The translations under genes were made by a program, and so were the position numbers. Shown piece after piece: positions 51,475 through 60,146 of a DNA stretch of 64,000 bases. The notes beneath the pieces are model-generated. The model worked only from the letters and a program-made list of their open reading frames with translations. It was not told the origin of the DNA and did no database searches. Numbering within the stretch: the stretch's first letter is position 1; every line of letters begins with the position of its first letter. The DNA is from Dyadobacter jiangsuensis (lineage in GTDB: Bacteria > Bacteroidota > Bacteroidia > Cytophagales > Spirosomataceae). The stretch lies in assembly GCF_003014695.1 (NCBI RefSeq), contig NZ_PYAS01000001.1, positions 186,001 through 250,000 of the forward strand, written 5' to 3'.

Positions 51475-54400
51475 TTAAAGAGTGAGTTTGATCCCAAGTG
51501 TATAGGTGCGCGGCAGCGGGTAGTTGAGGTAATCGATGCCCGCATTCACCACGTTGTCGCCGGTAATGCTCGATTCAGGATCGTAGCCCACGTAATTGGT
51601 GAAAGTGTACACGTTCGCGACATTGGCATACACATTCAGATTGCTCACACCCATGCGGCGGGTCAGGTCTTTCGGCAGGTTGTACGACAGTTTGATGTTT
51701 TTGATCCGGGTGAACGAATTGTCGAACAGGTAATGCGAGGAGGTCCCGAAGCCGAGTGCATGGTTGCTTCTGATGGAGCGGGGCATGATGCCGTCGCCGG
51801 GATTTGCCTCGGACCGCCATCTTTTGTCGGTCAGTACCAGGTTGTTTTGTACGCCATTGTCCCCCAGCAGGGAAGCGCCCGCGTCCAGGTACGTGTACGC
51901 GCCGTGCGAGCCCACGAGCCCGACGTTCAGGCTCAGGTTACCGAGGGAAAAATTGTTGTCCATCCCCCAGGTATAATCCGGCCAGGGTGAGCCGAGGATC
52001 TTGCGGTCGCTCTGGTTGATGACGCCGTCTTTGTTCACATCTTCAAATTTGAGGTCGCCGGCCTGGGTTTTCGGGTGCTGCAATGCGGCCCCGTCCAGTT
52101 CGGCGCTGTTCATGAACACGCCCAGCTTGTTGATCAGGTAGAAACTCGAAATGGGGGACCCTACCTGGGTGATCTGATAGGCGGAGTTGGCAATTCTTCC
52201 GCCTTCGGTAGCCAGTTTCAGAACCTTGTTCTCGTTATGGCTGAATGTCACATTGGTACTCCATTCAAAACGTTTGTGACGGACATTGACGGTTTGCAGG
52301 CCGAGCTCGAAGCCTTTGTTTTCGATGTCGCCGATGTTCTGGGTGGAGCTGTTGAAACCGGAAGCCGCGGGAAGCTGCACGGCGAGCAGCAAGTCGGTCT
52401 TGCGGTCGCGGTAGGCGTCGGCGGTGAGGGTAATGCGGTCTTTGAACAGGCTCACATCCAGCCCGATATTGGTCTGTTTCGACTTTTCCCAGGTCAGGTT
52501 ATCGTTTGATAATGTGCTGGGAATGAGGCCGGGGTTGAGCGCCCGGTTTTTGACATAGCGGGTGGTCGACAGCAAGCCGATGCTCGTGTAGTCGCCGATC
52601 TGGTTATTGCCCGAAATACCGTAGCTCGCCCGCAGTTTCAGGTTGCTCACTACGTTCTGGTTTTTCATGAAATCTTCTTCCGCAATATTGTAGCCTACTG
52701 AAAAAGAAGGGAATGAACCCCAGCGGTTGTTGGCGCCAAATCGTGAACTGCCGTCGCGCCGTACCGTGGCGGTAAACATATATTTGCCTGCATAAGAATA
52801 GGTTACCCGCGCCATCATCGAGAGCAGCGACCATTCATTAATGCTCTGCGTACCTGCATTGACGATACCGGCCGTGATGAACGGCACATACTCCGTCGGG
52901 AAGTCGGAAGCGCCCGTAGAGACCAGGTCACGACTGTTTTTCTGGGCCGTGAAACCGATCAGCCCGTTTACAAAATGTTTGTTATTAAAAACTTTGGCAT
53001 AGGTCAATGTATTCTCGTTCAGCCAGTTCAGGTTTTCGGCCCGGGACGTTCCGGCGGTGGCGGGGTAGTTCAGCGTCCCGAAATTCGGGACGGCCGAAGA
53101 CCGCCACAAGCGAATGTTATTCGTGCCGAAATTGACTCCGATCGAACTTTTGAACGTGAGCGCATCCGTAATGTTGACTTCCAGGAAGTTGTTGGTCACC
53201 AAATCCATCACCTTGCGGCGGTCGCCGGAGCCGTCGGCCACTGCCAGCACGTTGGCGAGGAACCCGAGGCCGTCATTCACGTCATTCTGGTTGAAATAGT
53301 AGCCGCCATTTGCATCGTAAACCGGAATGGTAGGGGACGCGGCCAGTACATTGGCCAGCAGCCCGCCCGCACCGTAATGCGACTCCGTGTTCACAAACCG
53401 ACCATAACCGTAGGAACCGAATGTCGATGTCCCGATTTTAATGCGTTTGGTAATCTGCGCATCCACATTCACCCGCAGGTTGAAACGGGTGTAATCGGAA
53501 TTGATAATGACCCCTTCCTGCGAAAAATAGCCGCCGGAAATGAAGTACCGGGCCTTTTCGGTGCCACCCGTCGACGATAGCTGTAAATTCCTGACGGGCG
53601 CTGTCCTGAACAGCACATCCTGCCAGTCGGTATCGGTGGTGAGTGATTCGGGGTTTCGGAAATCGGGCCTTACCCGGGTGTTGACAGACCGTACTTCATT
53701 CGGGTCCGTCGCTTTTCCGCCGGCGTACACCCACGCATTGTCGCGGCCGTCCACCACGTAATCGGCATATTGTTTGGCGTTCATCATTTTCAGCTTGTGT
53801 GCCACTTCCTGGAAACCATAAGAAGCATCCACGCTGATCTGCGATTTGCCGTAGGCGCCTCTTTTGGTAGTCACAATCACCACCCCATTTGCCCCGCGCG
53901 AACCGTAAATGGCCGTGGCGGAGGCATCTTTCAGTATTTCAATGGATTCAATATCGGAGGGGTTGATGGAAGCCAGCGGGTTCACACGGTTGCCGGTATT
54001 GGCCGCCATGCCTGCGGAAGAGAAGTTGTTTCCGCCGTAGTTGCGCATATCCGAGCCACCACCGCCGGAGCCGATCGCAAAGCCATCGATCACGTACAAT
54101 GGCTGGTTACCGCCCGTAATGGAGCTTACGCCGCGGATCAGGATGTTCACATTCCCGCCGGGGGCGCCGGTAGTCTGGGTAATCTGCACGCCCGGCGCCT
54201 TGCCTTGGAGCATCTGGTCGAAACTGCCTGCCGAGGGCTGGATGAGCTGCTCGCTGGAAATCTTGGCAATGGAACCGGTAAGGTCCTTTTTGCGCTGCGT
54301 GCCATAGCCTACCACCACCACATCCTGCAACTGGTGCTGATCGGCCACTAATGCAACGTCGATCACCGTGCGACTGCCGACCTGTATTTCCTGTGACACA

Positions 54401-54675
54401 TAGCCGATAAAGCTCACGACAATGCTGGCGCCGGAGGCTACCGACAGTTTAAAATTACCGTCCACATCCGCCACCGTTCCATTGTTGGTGCCTTTCTCGG
54501 TAATGGTAGCGCCGATCAGCGGGGCTTTGTCGGTATCGCCGGTGATTTTGCCGGTAACGGTGTTTCGTCCGTCGGATTGCGCTAGTGACGGGGTGCTACC
54601 GAGCGCCAGGCAGCATAGCAGACAGCCGATCCACAGCCAGCGTCCGGAGAATAGAATACGAATCATAGTCTTCAA
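51475..54675 (-). CDS. SusC/RagA family TonB-dependent receptor
   Basis: This 1066-residue receptor has a signal peptide, a carboxypeptidase-regulatory-like domain (VTGKITGDTDKAPLIGATIT ... GTVADVDGNFKLSV), the plug motif LQDVVVVGYGTQRKKDLTGS, an IRGVSSITGGNQPLYVIDGF segment and DIESIEILKDASATAIYGSRGANGV. The barrel ends in TLGIKLTL. With its SusD it would take up the oligosaccharide made by surface enzymes of this operon, and it lies 99 bases after the isomerase gene. It is the best-preserved SusC in the window. Confidence 0.96.
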   Translation of the reverse strand: MKTMIRILFSGRWLWIGCLLCCLALGSTPSLAQSDGRNTVTGKITGDTDKAPLIGATITEKGTNNGTVADVDGNFKLSVASGASIVVSFIGYVSQEIQVGSRTVIDVALVADQHQLQDVVVVGYGTQRKKDLTGSIAKISSEQLIQPSAGSFDQMLQGKAPGVQITQTTGAPGGNVNILIRGVSSITGGNQPLYVIDGFAIGSGGGGSDMRNYGGNNFSSAGMAANTGNRVNPLASINPSDIESIEILKDASATAIYGSRGANGVVIVTTKRGAYGKSQISVDASYGFQEVAHKLKMMNAKQYADYVVDGRDNAWVYAGGKATDPNEVRSVNTRVRPDFRNPESLTTDTDWQDVLFRTAPVRNLQLSSTGGTEKARYFISGGYFSQEGVIINSDYTRFNLRVNVDAQITKRIKIGTSTFGSYGYGRFVNTESHYGAGGLLANVLAASPTIPVYDANGGYYFNQNDVNDGLGFLANVLAVADGSGDRRKVMDLVTNNFLEVNITDALTFKSSIGVNFGTNNIRLWRSSAVPNFGTLNYPATAGTSRAENLNWLNENTLTYAKVFNNKHFVNGLIGFTAQKNSRDLVSTGASDFPTEYVPFITAGIVNAGTQSINEWSLLSMMARVTYSYAGKYMFTATVRRDGSSRFGANNRWGSFPSFSVGYNIAEEDFMKNQNVVSNLKLRASYGISGNNQIGDYTSIGLLSTTRYVKNRALNPGLIPSTLSNDNLTWEKSKQTNIGLDVSLFKDRITLTADAYRDRKTDLLLAVQLPAASGFNSSTQNIGDIENKGFELGLQTVNVRHKRFEWSTNVTFSHNENKVLKLATEGGRIANSAYQITQVGSPISSFYLINKLGVFMNSAELDGAALQHPKTQAGDLKFEDVNKDGVINQSDRKILGSPWPDYTWGMDNNFSLGNLSLNVGLVGSHGAYTYLDAGASLLGDNGVQNNLVLTDKRWRSEANPGDGIMPRSIRSNHALGFGTSSHYLFDNSFTRIKNIKLSYNLPKDLTRRMGVSNLNVYANVANVYTFTNYVGYDPESSITGDNVVNAGIDYLNYPLPRTYTLGIKLTL

Positions 54676-54774
54676 TTTTTTAGGATTGAACTCGAAAAAG
54701 GGTTTGAAAAAGACAAAAAGGCTCTAATTCAGCCGGGAGTGGCTGCATAGTAAACCAGTCGGCGAAAATGTGCG

Positions 54775-56274
54775 TCAATCTTCTTTGATAATGACGGCTT
54801 CCAGGTTGAGGTATCCGGCTATTTTGGCAATAGCGCTCGCGTGGTGGCCTACACCCAATGCAAAATGGTGCGTAGGGCCTTCCTTCATCCAGCGTTGAAG
54901 GAATGTACGGACGTCGGGTTTGAAAAAGCCCCGGGTATTGGTGTTGCCGGTGGGCGGGATAGGCCCTTCGACCGACTGCCCTTCGGCAATGACAAATTTG
55001 AACTTGCCGTCGTAAGTGGAGTTGATACTCAGCATGGTAATGGGGCCTTCCTTGATCTTGAACTCCACACCCGCCCCAAAACCGGGCTTGCCGTGGTACT
55101 TGGTAAGGCTGCGCAAAACGGGTTTGCCTTCCGCGATGGCGACATTATGCGGGCCGTCGTGCCCTACGAGCACAAAGCCTTCCTTGAAATCGACCGGATG
55201 GAACTCCGCAAAGCTACCGCCAATGCCTAAACGTTCCATGATCAGCATCGCAAAGCACGTTTTCAGGTCCGACTCGCCGCACATGGGAAAACCGGCACCG
55301 GTCAGGAGCGAATTGCCGACGATCAGGTTCGACATCACGGTGCGGGTTTCGCTGTTGTCGGGGCCCTCGTAGTAGTAGGCCAGGCCGTCGAGCTGTTTGG
55401 CTTCCACGAATTTTTCGAGGGCAACCGTCACCCGGGCGGCAGTTTCGAGGTCGCTGTCGCGGAGTTTTTCAGAAATTGGATCCGAGACCGGTTCGGGCGT
55501 GTCGAAAAAGTCGAGAATGCGCTCTTTCATATTCTCAATATCAGCGCGATCCGCCTGCTGGTATTGCGTCACGATCTCATGCGCCTCACACTGAACGATA
55601 TGCGCGCCGAAATGCGCCGTAAACATCGTCGAATCGGAATGCATATCCAGCATCGCTTCGATCGGGTGCCCGATGTGACCGATCCGCGAAGTGCGCACAT
55701 CGTGCAAAACAGCGGCAATGCGGCAGTATTCCTCGATCTCGGCGTCGGCCTGCGGGTCGTCGTGCAACGTGCCGATGATCATGTCCGGTACTTTCTTGCC
55801 CATCCGCGCGGCCACGCCCGCAAACTCGGGCAGGGAGCAAATATCGTCGTTGTAGAGCTGCATGTAGGTAGATGCGCGCGTGTAGTCCATGGCCTGGTCG
55901 GGCTGCAATGCTACGAGCACGATGGGCACATTCAGGTTGCGGATAATGGTGCCGAATGTGTTGGAAGTGGCATAAGTAAGCATGTCGCAAAACACAAGGT
56001 CGAGATTGGCCGCGTGGAGCTTCGGTACCAGCTCGTAGGCTTTCTGGACGGTATCCACCAGCCCGAAATCGACGAGCTCGACATGGGAGCCGCTGCGGAT
56101 TTTTTCAATAAAAACGGCCTGTTTGCGCAGCATATCATCCAGCAGGCCGTCGAACTGGCTCCAATACTTGAAATAACCCACGCCAAATACGCCGATCCTG
56201 GGCCTCGTGGGCTGGCGCTTCTGAATGATCGCTTCGTTGACCTGGTGATTTTCACTTTGTAATGTATTTCCCAT
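54775..56274 (-). CDS. L-fucose/L-arabinose isomerase-like enzyme
   Basis: This 499-residue protein shows the fold of the L-fucose and L-arabinose isomerases: an N-terminal RIGVFGVGYFKYWSQFDGL strand-helix, KVPDMIIGTLHDDPQADAEIE, and a C-terminal GFGAGVEFKIKEGPITMLSI followed by HHFALGVGHHASAIAKIAGY. Glu and His residues that could bind the catalytic metal are present in MCGESDLKTC, and in the closing VGHHAS segment. It would interconvert an aldose and its ketose in the cytoplasm after import. It is larger than typical AraA sequences only slightly, but the substrate could be arabinose, fucose or another sugar. A copy of the 13-bp motif (56320-56332) lies in its leader. Confidence 0.8.
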   Translation of the reverse strand: MGNTLQSENHQVNEAIIQKRQPTRPRIGVFGVGYFKYWSQFDGLLDDMLRKQAVFIEKIRSGSHVELVDFGLVDTVQKAYELVPKLHAANLDLVFCDMLTYATSNTFGTIIRNLNVPIVLVALQPDQAMDYTRASTYMQLYNDDICSLPEFAGVAARMGKKVPDMIIGTLHDDPQADAEIEEYCRIAAVLHDVRTSRIGHIGHPIEAMLDMHSDSTMFTAHFGAHIVQCEAHEIVTQYQQADRADIENMKERILDFFDTPEPVSDPISEKLRDSDLETAARVTVALEKFVEAKQLDGLAYYYEGPDNSETRTVMSNLIVGNSLLTGAGFPMCGESDLKTCFAMLIMERLGIGGSFAEFHPVDFKEGFVLVGHDGPHNVAIAEGKPVLRSLTKYHGKPGFGAGVEFKIKEGPITMLSINSTYDGKFKFVIAEGQSVEGPIPPTGNTNTRGFFKPDVRTFLQRWMKEGPTHHFALGVGHHASAIAKIAGYLNLEAVIIKED

Positions 56275-56319
56275 GAGTTGGTTAAATGTTGATTCTGGTA
56301 GGTTCTTTATAGTTTAAAT

Positions 56320-56332
56320 CTTAACGCACTAA
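56320..56332. promoter_or_regulatory. Putative operator, CTTAACGCACTAA
   Basis: Thirteen bases identical to those at 57630-57642. The inner twelve fit a partial palindrome TTA-RY-GC-RY-TAA. It lies 46 bases upstream of the isomerase start, in the gap after the transporter gene, so it may control this part of the operon. Confidence 0.55.
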
Positions 56333-56376
56333 GTTTTTTAGGCAACAGTTTTCCCTTTTTCTGTTTAAACAAAAAA

Positions 56377-57624
56377 TCAGTCGTTGGCGGGTACGGCCAC
56401 CACTGTTTCTTCGGCTTTGTTCAGCAATGGTAAGAGCCTCGGGATCAACGAAATGAAGGCTGCAAATGCAATGGGGTAGAGCAATCCGGAGGCGATCCAG
56501 AGCGGTTTATAGGTGTATCCGGCAATGATTTTCCCAATCATCGGATTGAGGATCAGGCTGGACAATGCCCCAGCGGTACCCGAGAGCCCCACGACGGTGG
56601 AAGTAGCCCGGGAGCCGAAAACGTCGGAAATAGCGGTGATGTAATTGGTGATCCAGCAGCCGTGGGCAAACATATAAAGCGCCATCAGCCCTACCGCAAC
56701 GGCTAGCGACGTGGTGAACTCGGTGAGCGGGACGGCGAGTGTCAGCGCCGCCGCGCAGCCCATCACAATTTTGCGGGCGCGGTCGGTACTGATATTTCTG
56801 CGGATCAGACTGTCAGAAAAATAGCCGCCCAGAATATTGGAAACACCCAGTGCCAGGAACGGAATCCAAAACAGGTTGCCAATTTGTTCGAAAGGCACAT
56901 GGCGTACTTCGGCCAGGTACTTGGGGATCCAGAACATCATGAAATACATCACCGGATCGAGCATGAAACGCATGAGAATGAATACCCACGTGGCACGCTG
57001 GCGAAGAATGGCCCTAAGTGGTACGGCCGCGGCTTGCACCGCAGGAGCGGCGATGGCCGCCTGTGAGCGCCAGGGGACAGCCAGCCACACGAACACCCAC
57101 GCAATGCCGATTAACCCCGGCACCACAAACCCGGCTCGCCATCCATAAGCGTTTGATATCCATATTGTAAGCGGCGGCGCGATCACCGCGCCAATGGCCG
57201 ATCCGCCGATCGCAATGCCGTTGGCCAGTGCCCTTTCTTTTTCGTCAAACCATTCGTAAACTGTTTTTGCCGCGCCCGGGAAGCAGGCACCTTCACCCAT
57301 TCCGAGGAAGAAACGGAAAGTGAGCAATTGGGGCAGACTGGTCATCACGCCATGCAATGCATTCGCCACCGACCACAAACCTACCGCTATCCCCAGCCCC
57401 TTTTTTGCCCCGATTTGATCGATCAGCCGACCGCCCACCGTGAACATCAGCGCGTAGCTCAGCAGAAAGCTGGTATTTACCCAGCCATATTCCACATCCG
57501 TAAATCCGAACTCTTTCTGGATCTTGATCACGGCAATGGAAAGCACCTGGCGATCCAGGAAGCTAAGCCCGGTGGCGATGAACACCAGGAAAACAACGAG
57601 CCAGCGGAGGTAGTTTTTTGTCAT
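56377..57624 (-). CDS. MFS transporter, ExuT-like (ACS family)
   Basis: This 415-residue inner-membrane transporter has about twelve helices, opening LRWLVVFLVFIATGLSFLDR with the SFLDRQVLS motif of the anion:cation symporter family, the GGRLIDQIGAKKGLGIAVG loop between helices 2 and 3, and GMGEGACFPGAAKTVYEWF in helix 4. Members carry hexuronates, gluconate or similar acidic sugars with protons. It is the first gene of the sugar operon, so the imported monomer may be an acidic sugar or sugar acid, which would be unusual next to an arabinose/fucose isomerase. A promoter and operator precede it. Confidence 0.92.
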   Translation of the reverse strand: MTKNYLRWLVVFLVFIATGLSFLDRQVLSIAVIKIQKEFGFTDVEYGWVNTSFLLSYALMFTVGGRLIDQIGAKKGLGIAVGLWSVANALHGVMTSLPQLLTFRFFLGMGEGACFPGAAKTVYEWFDEKERALANGIAIGGSAIGAVIAPPLTIWISNAYGWRAGFVVPGLIGIAWVFVWLAVPWRSQAAIAAPAVQAAAVPLRAILRQRATWVFILMRFMLDPVMYFMMFWIPKYLAEVRHVPFEQIGNLFWIPFLALGVSNILGGYFSDSLIRRNISTDRARKIVMGCAAALTLAVPLTEFTTSLAVAVGLMALYMFAHGCWITNYITAISDVFGSRATSTVVGLSGTAGALSSLILNPMIGKIIAGYTYKPLWIASGLLYPIAFAAFISLIPRLLPLLNKAEETVVAVPAND

Positions 57625-57629
57625 AGTAA

Positions 57630-57642
57630 CTTAACGCACTAA
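57630..57642. promoter_or_regulatory. Putative operator, CTTAACGCACTAA, at the transporter promoter
   Basis: Identical to the element at 56320-56332. It begins five bases upstream of the MFS start codon and, given the promoter at 57655-57685, lies just after the transcription start, where a bound repressor would block elongation. GntR at 45994 is the nearest candidate binder. Confidence 0.6.
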
Positions 57643-57654
57643 CTTATTTTTTGT

Positions 57655-57685
57655 CAAAAATAAACCGGCAAAATACCAAATGCAA
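57655..57685 (-). promoter_or_regulatory. Promoter of the sugar operon
   Basis: On the minus strand TTG (57685-57683) precedes TATTTTTG (57662-57655) by 20 bases, a full Bacteroidota consensus match. Transcription would begin near 57648, so the operator at 57630-57642 is roughly at +6 to +18. Confidence 0.7.
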
Positions 57686-57787
57686 GATTTGGCCTGGTTT
57701 ATTTTCACGCAGCCCGGTTCCGGCGGTTTTTCTTTTGGGTAAAAGAGGCGTTTGGGAGCGAAATGATGGGGGGGGATCCCGGAGCGA

Positions 57788-58621
57788 TTAAGGGGTAGCG
57801 TTCCCCGCTTTGCGGAATTCGGAGGGAGATAAACCCCTGGCTTTTCGGAAAGCCTTGTTGAGATGGCTGCTGTCGGTAAACCCAAATTGAGCGGCTATTT
57901 CGCCGAGACGCTGGTTGGTATGCCGTAAACGGGATTCTATCAAGGTAAGGCGATAGCTACTGATGTATTCTTGAAGGCTTTCACCGGTTTCGCGCTTGAA
58001 AAACTGGCTTACATAGGTTTGCGATATATTGAAATACGCGGCCAGCTTTTCGACGCGGAGCGCCTCGGGAGCATAAATATGTTCGTGAATGTAGCCCAGC
58101 AGGGATAGTGGCTGCGCCGATTGATAATCATTTGCCTGCTGGAACAGCGCAATGTTCCGGGCCGCGATCGTGATGATCGTGTTAAGCATTTGTTGCATTA
58201 CCTGTTGGCTGTGCGGCCCTGCGGCCTGTTGCTCACGGAGAAGCGCTTCCGTCAGCGACCTGATCAATGGTTTGTCTGTAACCGTTTTGAGGATGCATCC
58301 GGGGAGGTGGTTATGGTTATGAAAAATGTATTCCAGCCTTTGGAGCCACTCTTTGGCTTGGGCTTTCAGATAGCCCTCGTTGAAACGGATAAATGCAAAG
58401 TGCGTCGTTTCGCGAACCTCGAAGCCGTGGCTGTCCTGGGGAAACATCAGGAAGAGCTTGTCTGGCCCATATGGCAACTGGTGGTCATTGATGATCTGCA
58501 AACCGCTCCCCTCCAAAATATAAACCATTTCGAAAAAGGAGTTTTTGTGCTGCTTACCCGTGTATTCATCGGTCACGAGCAGCTCTATCTCGTAAGGTTT
58601 ATGAAGATTCTTAATTCGCAT
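57788..58621 (-). CDS. AraC family regulator with cupin domain
   Basis: The 277-residue regulator begins with a cupin-like sensing domain (NSFFEMVYILEGSGLQIIND, FPQDSHGFEV) and ends with the AraC domain (RVEKLAAYFNISQTYVSQFF, LGEIAAQFGFTDSSHLNKAF). It faces away from the DoxX-deacetylase genes with 93 bases between starts; an 8-bp inverted repeat lies in that gap. It could regulate that pair, itself, or the neighbouring sugar operon, which is transcribed on the same strand but from a separate promoter. The ligand is unknown. Confidence 0.92.
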   Translation of the reverse strand: MRIKNLHKPYEIELLVTDEYTGKQHKNSFFEMVYILEGSGLQIINDHQLPYGPDKLFLMFPQDSHGFEVRETTHFAFIRFNEGYLKAQAKEWLQRLEYIFHNHNHLPGCILKTVTDKPLIRSLTEALLREQQAAGPHSQQVMQQMLNTIITIAARNIALFQQANDYQSAQPLSLLGYIHEHIYAPEALRVEKLAAYFNISQTYVSQFFKRETGESLQEYISSYRLTLIESRLRHTNQRLGEIAAQFGFTDSSHLNKAFRKARGLSPSEFRKAGNATP

Positions 58622-58665
58622 CCTTTCTAATTACTGATTTATCCAATAAATATACAGATTTTTCC

Positions 58666-58689
58666 CTGCAAATACCGGGACATTTGCAG
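58666..58689. promoter_or_regulatory. Inverted repeat in the AraC-DoxX divergent promoter
   Basis: CTGCAAAT and ATTTGCAG form perfect 8-bp arms around the eight bases ACCGGGAC. It ends 25 bases before the DoxX start and lies 45 bases upstream of the AraC start, a good place for an operator serving both genes. Binding by the AraC protein is inferred. Confidence 0.6.
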
Positions 58690-58714
58690 CATTGGAAACA
58701 TTAACCCTATAAAC

Positions 58715-59110
58715 ATGAATGCACTTGTTTTTTTGTTGTTGCGCGTTGGTATCGGCATCAGTATGTTCGGGCACGGCCTTGTCCGGTTGCCCAAGTTGAA
58801 TGCGTTCAGCCAGTGGATGGTCGGCAGTTTTGCAAAGTCGATGCTGCCGGCGGAGTTGGTGAGGCCGTTCAGTATGGTGTTACCATTTGCTGAGCTTGTC
58901 ATTGGTTTTTTACTCCTGATCGGCCTTTTTACGGAACCGGCGCTAATTTCTGGCGCCGTCCTGGTTCTGTTATTACTTTTCGGGACGGCGATGGTCGAGA
59001 ACTGGGAGGCGATCCCGTCGCAACTCATTCACCTGGTTTTTTTCGCGGTACTACTCCAATTCATAGCCAGCAACTCCTGGTCGCTGGATAAAATTCTCAA
59101 CAGACCATGA
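58715..59110 (+). CDS. DoxX family membrane protein
   Basis: This 131-residue protein has four hydrophobic helices and the family opening LLLRVGIGISMFGHGLVRLPKL, then PFAELVIGFLLLIGLFTEPA. DoxX proteins are small inner-membrane proteins, some linked to redox or sulfur-oxidising enzymes, with no settled role. Its stop codon overlaps the start of the next gene by four bases, so it is translationally coupled to the secreted deacetylase. Divergent from the AraC regulator. Confidence 0.92.
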   Translation: MNALVFLLLRVGIGISMFGHGLVRLPKLNAFSQWMVGSFAKSMLPAELVRPFSMVLPFAELVIGFLLLIGLFTEPALISGAVLVLLLLFGTAMVENWEAIPSQLIHLVFFAVLLQFIASNSWSLDKILNRP

Positions 59111-60045
59111 ACCTTATGAGTACGCGACGAACTTTCATGAGGCAAACTGGCGCATTGGGGGCGTTAGGTGTGTTTGGTACGCCCGCTCTGGCCGGGAAAG
59201 GTTTTAGAGAATCCCCGCATTTATCATCTCCCCGATGGCCTGATGGCTCCCGGCTGGTAGTATCGGTTTCGATGCAATTTGAATCCGGCGGTCAGCCGGA
59301 TAATGCCGAAAGCCCGTTTCCTCAAAACATGCTACCAGGCTTCCGTGACTTGCCGGCTGCTACCTGGTACGAGTATGGCTATCGGGAAGGCATTCCGCGA
59401 ATGCTGGACAACTGGGATGAACTTGGCATAAAGGTGACGTCCCATATGGTTGGGGCTGCCGTACTTAAAAACCCGGCTCTGGCAAAGGAGATCGTTACGC
59501 GCGGACATGAGGCGGCGGCACATGGCATGAGCTGGCGTTCGCAGTACAACCTTGCCTACCCGGAAGAAAAGGCTTTTATTCGAGAAGGTGCAGATGCGAT
59601 CAGAAATGTAACGGGATTTAATCCAGTGGGTTACAATGCCAACTGGCTCCGGCGTGGTGATAACACATTGAAAATCCTGAAAGAACTTGGTTTTAAATAC
59701 CATATCGATGATCTGAGCCGCGACGAGCCCTTCCTTACACGTGTGGAGGGGCAAAACTTCGCCGTCGTACCTTATACCTTGCGTTGCAACGACATTCTCT
59801 TGATCGAGGGGAAAAGTTTCTCGGCTGATCAGTTTGCGCAGCAGGTCAGAGCGGAATTTGATCAGCTTTACAAGGAAGGAGCGACACGCCGCCGCCAGAT
59901 GTCGATCAGCTTTCATGACCGGATTGGCGGCACCCCGCAGATGGTAAAAGTAACGTATGACCTGATCAGGTATATGCAGCAGCACGAGGGCGTCATTTTT
60001 AAGCGGAAGGATGAAATAGCGAACATCATATTGTCCGAGTCGTAG
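59107..60045 (+). CDS. Tat-exported polysaccharide deacetylase-like protein (CE4/NodB fold)
   Basis: The ~312-residue protein has a twin-arginine signal (STRRTFMRQTGALGALGVFG) followed by a NodB-like domain: RLVVSVSMQFESGG replaces the usual TFDDG, HEAAAHGMSW gives the HxxxH metal pair, and SISFHDRIGGTP lies at the C-terminus. This arrangement resembles the PuuE/PgdA branch in which the first aspartate pair is absent. It would act in the periplasm on a polysaccharide, peptidoglycan or a small amide. Another ATG lies at 59116. Coupled to the DoxX gene by a four-base overlap. Confidence 0.85.
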   Translation: MNLMSTRRTFMRQTGALGALGVFGTPALAGKGFRESPHLSSPRWPDGSRLVVSVSMQFESGGQPDNAESPFPQNMLPGFRDLPAATWYEYGYREGIPRMLDNWDELGIKVTSHMVGAAVLKNPALAKEIVTRGHEAAAHGMSWRSQYNLAYPEEKAFIREGADAIRNVTGFNPVGYNANWLRRGDNTLKILKELGFKYHIDDLSRDEPFLTRVEGQNFAVVPYTLRCNDILLIEGKSFSADQFAQQVRAEFDQLYKEGATRRRQMSISFHDRIGGTPQMVKVTYDLIRYMQQHEGVIFKRKDEIANIILSES

Positions 60046-60146
60046 TAGAAACAACAATTGATCCGGTTTTAACAGCAGCGATTGCGCCTGAACATTCTGC
60101 AGTCGCTCTCCTCGGATTCGTCATTGACCCTAATCATCGGCATAAT

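Noticed and set aside
57631..57885. 84-codon minus-strand frame between the MFS and AraC genes
   Set aside because: It overlaps the AraC 3' end and the sugar-operon promoter and reads as low-complexity basic sequence.
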